From Bagarius yarrelli (taxonomy: Eukaryota; Chordata; Actinopteri; Siluriformes; Sisoridae): DNA of 64,000 nucleotides. A program made the translations under genes and the position numbers. Shown piece after piece: positions 57,968 to 64,000 of this stretch (positions within the stretch are counted from its first letter, which is position 1; each line of letters begins with the position of its first letter). The DNA lies in assembly GCA_005784505.1 (NCBI GenBank), contig VCAZ01000134.1, forward strand, positions 583,397 through 647,396, written 5' to 3'. Under the pieces are notes generated by a model. It saw only the letters and a list, made by a program, of their open reading frames with translations. It searched no databases and had not been told where the DNA came from.

Positions 57968-58235
57968 GTCGACGTCATGCACCACGGTCGTTTATTCAGT
58001 GACGTTCGACTCACATTGACAGGTAAAAATCTGATCTGTCTGTTTACATGGCAGACGCTAATGCACGTATCCGATTCAAATCCGATTTATGACCACATAC
58101 AAATGAGGCCTGAATCCGATCTGAAAATATCAGAATCCATATGTTTCTGTCATGAGTCATATCCGATCTAGGGAGGAAAAAATCTGAAATTGGGTTACTT
58201 GATACTTGCAGTATAAATGCAACCATTTAGGAAAC
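57968..58235 (-). repeat. Non-autonomous DNA repeat H, copy 2
   Basis: TTCAGTGACGTTCGACTCAC, GGCCTGAATCCGATCTGAAA and GAAATTGGGTTACTTGATAC are the reverse complement of the order in copy 1 at 50018-50260. Confidence 0.7.
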
Positions 58236-58414
58236 TGTCTAGGTTAAGAGCTTTGCTCAAGAACCCAGCAGTGTCAGTTTGGTGGTCCTGTAATTTGATC
58301 TCACAACCCATTGAGCAACCATTTTGCCTACACCTCTGTATTTCACTAGGGATTTGGTATTCCTAGGATCATTCACACAACTCTTCTTTTTCTGAGCTGA
58401 ATCTAATTCAATTC

Positions 58415-58760
58415 AATTTATTTTTATATGTATAGTGCATCTAAAACTGGACATTGTGCCATGAAAATAAAAGATTGTTCTTAATAAGTGTACGTTTGTC
58501 TCTAATGAACAAGCTGGTGGTGACTGTGGCAAGGAAAAACTCCTTCAGGTAAAATAAGCAGAAAACCTTGAGAGGAACCAGACTCAAAAAGGACCCCATC
58601 CTCATCTGGGTGACACTGAAAGCCTGTTTATTACAGCTAAACGATGTTGAGGTGTGCAGTGAGGGTGATCAAATGTAATATAAACTGTAGCCTTGGGTCA
58701 GCAAAGCAGAGTGAGTCCCAATCTATTCTTGAAGTTCCTGTATTTATATACAATGATTGT
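58415..58760 (-). repeat. Dispersed repeat B, copy 2
   Basis: GACTGTGGCAAGGAAAAACT, CAGACTCAAAAAGGACCCCA, CATCTGGGTGACACTGAAAG and GAGTGAGTCCCAATCTATTC are the reverse complement of copy 1 at 7640-8050. Confidence 0.75.
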
Positions 58761-59102
58761 AAATATATTATATATATATTGTTCCGAATTATTTAAAACT
58801 TAAAAGCTTAAAACCTTCATCACAATGCTGCTTTTTTAACATGATGAAAAATTGCAGTGCAGTTATATTTGTACATATACAGACCTTTTTGTGTGTACCA
58901 AATGGAAGAGGACATGATGCAATGATTGGAGGTAAAAAAACAAAGACAAGGTTTCAAAACACAAATTTTCCCACTGTATAGAACATCCGGTGCGTGTGGT
59001 TGATACAGAGTCTCTCAGTATCACAGAAAGGTAACAGTGAAGATCATAAATGCTTATAAACCATTCATATATATTTTTAGATTCTATAGTGCTGCTCTGT
59101 GC

Positions 59103-59105
<3 letters not shown>

Positions 59106-59141
<36 letters not shown>
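59106..59141. repeat. GA dinucleotide repeat
   Basis: A GA run of about 36 bp in intron 1. Confidence 0.95.
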
Positions 59142-59148
<7 letters not shown>

Positions 59149-59879
59149 AGTGAGAGAAATAGAGAGTGAGAGCGAGAGTATGTGTGTGTAGGAGACTCTT
59201 TTTTGGGGGGAGAGAGACTGCAGACAATATTGCTTGTTCTCCACACTCATTATTTCAGTTCTACAAGCCCACTGCAGCTGCGCTTCATTAGATCTAAAGA
59301 TAAGTGTGACAGAGGAACGGGAATATGAATAGCAATAGCAAATGTACAACGCCCAAACTGCAAAGCGCATGAAAGCCCACGAATATAAAAAAAAATAATA
59401 ATTAACTTTTATTACTATAGAACATGTAATAAAATTTCCTGTGGTAAAAACTGCAGTGTTTCCGAACCTTACTCTAGCCAAACTAAGCTGCAACGATGTG
59501 GTGAATGGTTATGGTGATTCTACAAGCCTTGTTATAGTAACTGTAGGGTAAAATAAATACATTCATTACTACGGTAAAGTATCTACAATTGTATTATACT
59601 GTATTTGTAATAATTCACAACACAGAACAGCACAAAAAAGTGTATCGATGCAAAAGCACACAAATTCCCTCAAGTGAATAAAACCAAACAACCTGTTTAT
59701 GTTTATGTTCATAATTGAATTAGCTCATTTAAAAACAACTCAGGTTGACCAAACCGCTTTACTGTAACATAAAAATATAAAACAGAATAACCAGAACATA
59801 AATCACCATACCATAAATACTAACACATAAAACTATCAGACATATAACTACTAGTTCACAGCAAATGCCCAGGTAACAA

Positions 59880-60655
59880 GAGTAAAACATCTGCTACAAC
59901 ATCTAATTTCCAGTGGCAGATCATTCCAGAGGTGAAGGTGCCGGAACCGAAACTCCTTTGCATTTAGGGACTTTTAATAAGAATTGTTGAGATGACCGTA
60001 ATAGGCGTGTCTTAGAAAAAGACATAAGGTGTCTTGGGTCATGTCCGAAATATTTTCAGGTGCAAGACCATGCTAGGATTTAAAAACAAACTTTAAAACC
60101 TTAAATTGAACTCTAAAATTAACCAGTGGCCGATGCAGCGTTGATAGCACTGGAGAAACAAAGACCTGTTTCTTCATCATCTCACCAGCTGCATCAGTGT
60201 CTGCTATGGGAACTGCAGAGTATTACACTGCAGGTCCTTGCAGCAGATAATCAAGACAGCACAGAACATTATAGGATTCTCTGATATAGGACATCTATCA
60301 CAAACACCGTCTCAATACCACCGTGGCTATAGTGTCTGACCCTTTCTATCTTCTCTATAAACTCTATACATCTTTTTGCTATCTAGCTGAAGATTTTAGA
60401 GTATTTCATGTCCAAAATTTATATTCAGGTGCAAGGATTTACGAACAAACAGTAAAACCCTAAATTGAAATCTCTTAAAATGAACCGCCAGCCAATGGAG
60501 CGAGGCTAGCACTGCGTGAACATTGATATGTGTCTCGGTCCCAGTCAACCGTTTGGTTGCTGCATTTTGTAATAGTCGAAGACAATTTACCAGGACAGTA
60601 GAAACTCCCAAATACAAGGAGTTACAAAGATCCAATCTTAACATAATAAAAGCAT
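59880..60655 (-). mobile_element. L2/CR1-like LINE debris with an inserted fragment
   Basis: On the minus strand 60650-60440 reads LDLCNSLYLGVSTVLVN, LRLLQNAATKRLTGTETH and LASLHWLAVHFKRFQFRVLL, the C-terminal RT region of an L2-like LINE. Related 3' sequence occurs twice, at 60410-60520 and 60040-60150. Between these copies lies about 250 bp (60170-60405) shared with 61280-61510. Confidence 0.75.
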
Positions 60656-61089
60656 GTATAATGTACCGTTCATTATTATTGCTTGTTCTTTAAAAAAAAA
60701 CTCAGCTACATTGTTTAACTTTTGCCAAATTATACTGATCTAACATTGCTACTGCATCTATTAGAAATGGGAATCCAGCCTTTCACACAGTATATGGTTT
60801 CCCATATAGCAACTCTTGTTTATTGCAGTTCTTTCTATAGTATGTGTAAATACTGAAATAAACTAAACACTCTAGTAAATACTATAGTTAAATACTTAAG
60901 TAAAAATTATGCTAATTTATTCTAGTCATTTTGTAAAAAGTACTACAGTTTATCAATTCACTAGAGTTAAATAGTTCTGCAGTCTCCCTCATTATTCGTG
61001 TTCACTATAAACGCATGTATCTACAGTATGTGTAATATTATAATTCACCTCCTTACTAGAAATTTAGAAGGGAGTCCACCAGGAAGCTC

Positions 61090-61540
61090 CAAAAATGCTA
61101 GTCCCTGACTTCCCCATGAAAATGGTAACAGACTGCAAGTTTATACGAGTGCACAAAAAAAGCCCAACAGTGTCTCCACTTCCTGCAATGATAGAGGAGA
61201 GCTCGACTCCCCCCCACCCACACACCCACCCACTCAACCCAGTCCTTAACATATTCTACAGAGGCATCATTGATAGTGTACTCACCAGCTGCATCAGTGT
61301 CTGCGATGGGAACTGCAGAGTATTACACTGCAGGTCCTTGCGGCAGATAATCAAGACGAGCACAGCGCATCGTAGGATTCTCTGGACATATGGGACATCT
61401 ATCACAAACACTGTCTCAATATAACCGCCGCTATAGTGTCTGACCCTTTCTTTCTTCTCTATAAACTCTTAATCTTTTTTGCTTTAGCTGAGGATTTTAC
61501 AGTACTCTCGGTCTACAGGACTCAAGAACAGCTTCTTTGG
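61090..61540 (+). mobile_element. RT C-terminal fragment of a non-LTR element
   Basis: Plus-strand frame FYRGIIDSVLTSCISVCDGN then CRVLHCRSLRQIIKTSTAHR matches the C-terminal pattern of fish LINEs (FYxxxIESILTSCI...GNC...LQRII). 61280-61510 is repeated at 60175-60405. Confidence 0.65.
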
Positions 61541-62814
61541 TAAAAGAACCATTGTTGGAATACAGAACCCACTGCATTTACTATTTATATATCAAATCAT
61601 TTTACATTTCTTATTATTATATCAGACAGAAATTATATACTGTAGTTACTCATCAATGTAATTATGCACGAACCTCCTTGCCCAGTATTTCCTGTCATGC
61701 AGGAATACTAAAATAAACATTTTGACACTCAGGGAATGTCAAATACTTTGCTTAAAACACCCGAGGAATGTTAAGCACTTTGTTTATAACATCAACAGAA
61801 CGATAACATCTCTCCTAACATTCAGCAAAAACTTTACTCATAACACTCAACAACACTTTACTAAAAATATTTAGGGAATGTTGAGCTGTTTACTCATAAC
61901 ATTCATTTAATTCACTTGATTCATGATAGAGCACACACACTGCTTCTTCCTCATCTTGTATGATCTATTGCACTGTCAAATTTTATATACAAAAGCTGCA
62001 AGAAAAATGATGCATTGTCAAGTGGAATGCTAGCTGCACCACCAAATGCTAAACGTAATTACTATGATATTCAGCAAAAGGTAGGAACTCCTGCTGACAG
62101 TTTCATAATACAGCAAGGGGTGAATTGCATTGATAAAATAATGGCATGTGTAAATGTAGATTTGCTAAGCAACAGACTGGGAGTTGAAGCTTTAGCTCAG
62201 ATAATTAAATAGCCACTGCTTCTCCTTGAAGAAGAAAAAAGTCCACAATTCTTCTCCAGGGTTTTCTTAGCATGGTTTAACCATGTGCTCCGAATTCAAC
62301 GTCTTGGGATTTGGAAGAGGAGAGTTAAACTGTAATAAGATTTTTTTTTTTATTCCAAACGAAGGTAGCACTAATAGGAATAGACATTAATCCTGGGTCA
62401 TTATCACGGATGTAATATTTGCTCTGGCTGTTTTTGATTCGTTGTTGAAGATTGGTTCAACTTATGCGCTACTTGTACTGGCTATTCACAAATCAAGATT
62501 TAGAAATGAAAACTAAACCACAACCTTTAAAATTTTATTAGTTAGAATTATATTCATTAAGGACATTATAATACAAAAAATACAACTGTGGGAATATTTT
62601 TTTTAGAATTTTACATTTGTTTAGGAAAGCAAGTCATTATTTTCCAAAGCAGCAGGTTAAATGTAAGCACTAAACCTTCACTATTTATTGTATTAAGTCA
62701 GTAAGCAACACCTGACTGTTAGACTCATATTCAGGGCTTCTCTAAACTGTTTCCAGACAGAACATCCATCCATCCAATCTAGAACATCGATCCATCCAAT
62801 CAGAAATTATTATT

Positions 62815-62998
62815 ACTTTATTAGGACATAATTGGAGTTATTTTGCCTTTATTAAACAGATAGGACAGAGATGAAATAGGGGAGATAGAGAGAAAGGGGT
62901 GGGCTCACAAAGGAGACGAGCCCGGGTCACTGGAGCACAACAGCACATGTGGGTGCCGGCACCTTAGCCCGCAACACCACAGTGCCGGCCCATGGTAT
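62815..62998 (+). repeat. Dispersed repeat I
   Basis: TTTATTAAACAGATAGGACA, GAGCCCGGGTCACTGGAGCA and CATGTGGGTGCCGGCACCTT, ending in CCACAGTGCCGGCC. Locally GC-rich; the 3' half resembles a tRNA-like SINE head in reverse. The family was not named. Confidence 0.5.
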
Positions 62999-63034
62999 CA
63001 ATTATCTAAAAATGAAAGCCATCAGAAGCAGTGA

Positions 63035-63180
63035 ATTCCATAAATATCCATCTATCCATCCATCCATTGTCTATACCCTCTTATCTAATAAGGGTCACAG
63101 GGATCGGCTGTATATCCCAGCTTTCATTTGACTATAGGCAGGGGTAAATCCTGGACAGGTCAAAAGTCCATCACAGGGCC
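63035..63180 (+). repeat. Dispersed repeat E fragment
   Basis: ATCCATCTATCCATCCATCC, AGGGTCACAGGGATCGGCTG and GGTCAAAAGTCCATCACAGG show the 5' half of repeat E. Confidence 0.65.
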
Positions 63181-64000
63181 CTTTCTAGAACAACTCAATA
63201 AAATACATTTTCAGCATGCCAATAACCCTGTGCATAAAGCAAACGCTATGAAGCTACAATTAATCAAAAATGGTGAGAAAGAGTGTTTTACACAGGGCCC
63301 TGCTCTCAATTACATATATGAGATAACCTCACTTAAAAAGCTAAATCTATTTATTTATTGGAAATTGTCCAAAAACATTTGGCTATATAGTGCAATTGAT
63401 TTGTTTTCCAAATAATAAATCTAATACTCAGTAATCACACCTTTCTCAAATACTGGCAAGTTAAGACATTCAGTGGTGTCCAAAATTTAAACACAGTATT
63501 TTTACCAGCTAAAAAAGCTTAGTAGCTCTGTAGTGTGTCAGCAGGAAATATTAATTACAATAAAATGGATGTCTGGTAATGTAAATTGTTATTTTCTATT
63601 AAAACACTACAAAAAATATTGAGATAACTGTCTTTAATTTTTTTAAATACTGGTAAAACTAGTGTTTTAATCATTTTGGCCAAAACTGTACATATATTAA
63701 AAGATATAAAGATATTGTTGTACATGCTTTCTAATATAGTGTGAAAATTTGCATCAGCCTTTCCTAATGCATTTCATATTATGTTTATGTTATTTATTCA
63801 GATAATAAGCAGAGGAGGGGTTTTTTTGCCACCTCCATAAAGCTTGCATCTAATTTAAACTCTGTTCTGTAGTATATTGCGAGTAAGCACTATAATAATT
63901 ACGGACACCAGGGAAATTTCAGGATGTACTGCAAAGTCAATACCAGCATTCTGCTAAATTTTATTTTAATGTATCTAATTTGCATTTCTTTATTGATGTT

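Larger units (their letters stand above)
57331..64000. other. Intron 1 (partial)
   Basis: The 6.7 kb upstream of exon 2 hold SINE fragments (57410-57480, 58240-58330), repeat H copy 2 (57968-58235), repeat B copy 2 (58415-58760), a GA run (59106-59141), LINE debris (59880-60655 and 61090-61540) and repeat I (62815-62998). No exon 1 or CpG-rich promoter was seen. Confidence 0.75.

Noticed and set aside
57331..64000. Search for cpne8 exon 1
   Set aside because: No segment encodes the expected IPATxVEVSVSC-like end before a GT donor in the right phase, and no GC-rich promoter region is seen. It must lie outside.
1..64000. CRISPR array, operon, or bacterial-type system
   Set aside because: Spliced vertebrate gene structure and fish repeats throughout; no spaced identical repeats of the CRISPR type.

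Overview
The window is teleost nuclear DNA. It is AT-rich, has long introns, and carries a fish-type load of repeats: tRNA-derived SINEs, L2/CR1-like LINE 3' ends, decayed Tc1-like transposons, non-autonomous terminal-inverted-repeat elements and many microsatellites. Several repeat families look like those I know from otophysan fishes (catfishes, carps). A catfish is plausible, but this rests on remembered repeat consensus and is not proven.

One protein-coding gene can be supported, and it fills almost the whole window on the minus strand: a copine, best called cpne8. I reconstructed 19 consecutive coding exons between 57330 and 1016, read right to left. All have GT/AG introns, all splice phases agree, and the last exon ends in a stop codon. 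Together they encode 531 residues: most of the first C2 domain, the linker, the second C2 domain, the copine von Willebrand A-like domain and the short C-terminal tail. The first coding exon (about 33 residues by comparison with human CPNE8 as I remember it) must lie beyond 64000. Paralogue-diagnostic segments favour CPNE8 over CPNE5 and CPNE9.

Layout on the plus strand: 1-1015, 3' flank with the putative short 3' UTR and a LINE-tail repeat; 1016-12946, exons 20 to 14, covering most of the vWA-like domain; 12947-19306, intron 13, dominated by a pyrimidine-rich simple-sequence domain; 19307-21120, exons 13 and 12; 21121-27018, intron 11; 27019-32622, exons 11 to 8 (C2B), with Tc1-like debris on both sides of exon 9; 32623-36701, intron 7, with an odd nested inverted-repeat array near 33.7-34.2 kb; 36702-36765, exon 7; 36766-48731, the 12-kb intron 6, with local duplications and a 600-bp ATGT array; 48732-57330, exons 6 to 2 (C2A); 57331-64000, part of intron 1, with nested LINE debris.

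I found no plus-strand gene, structural RNA, CRISPR array or intact transposase. The most interesting signals are in the gene's splicing context. A perfect 14-bp stem-loop just inside intron 13 contains a second GTGAGT donor. The polypyrimidine tract of exon 4 is itself a CT microsatellite, and a large polypyrimidine array follows the same exon. A telomere-like repeat sits next to the exon 3 donor.
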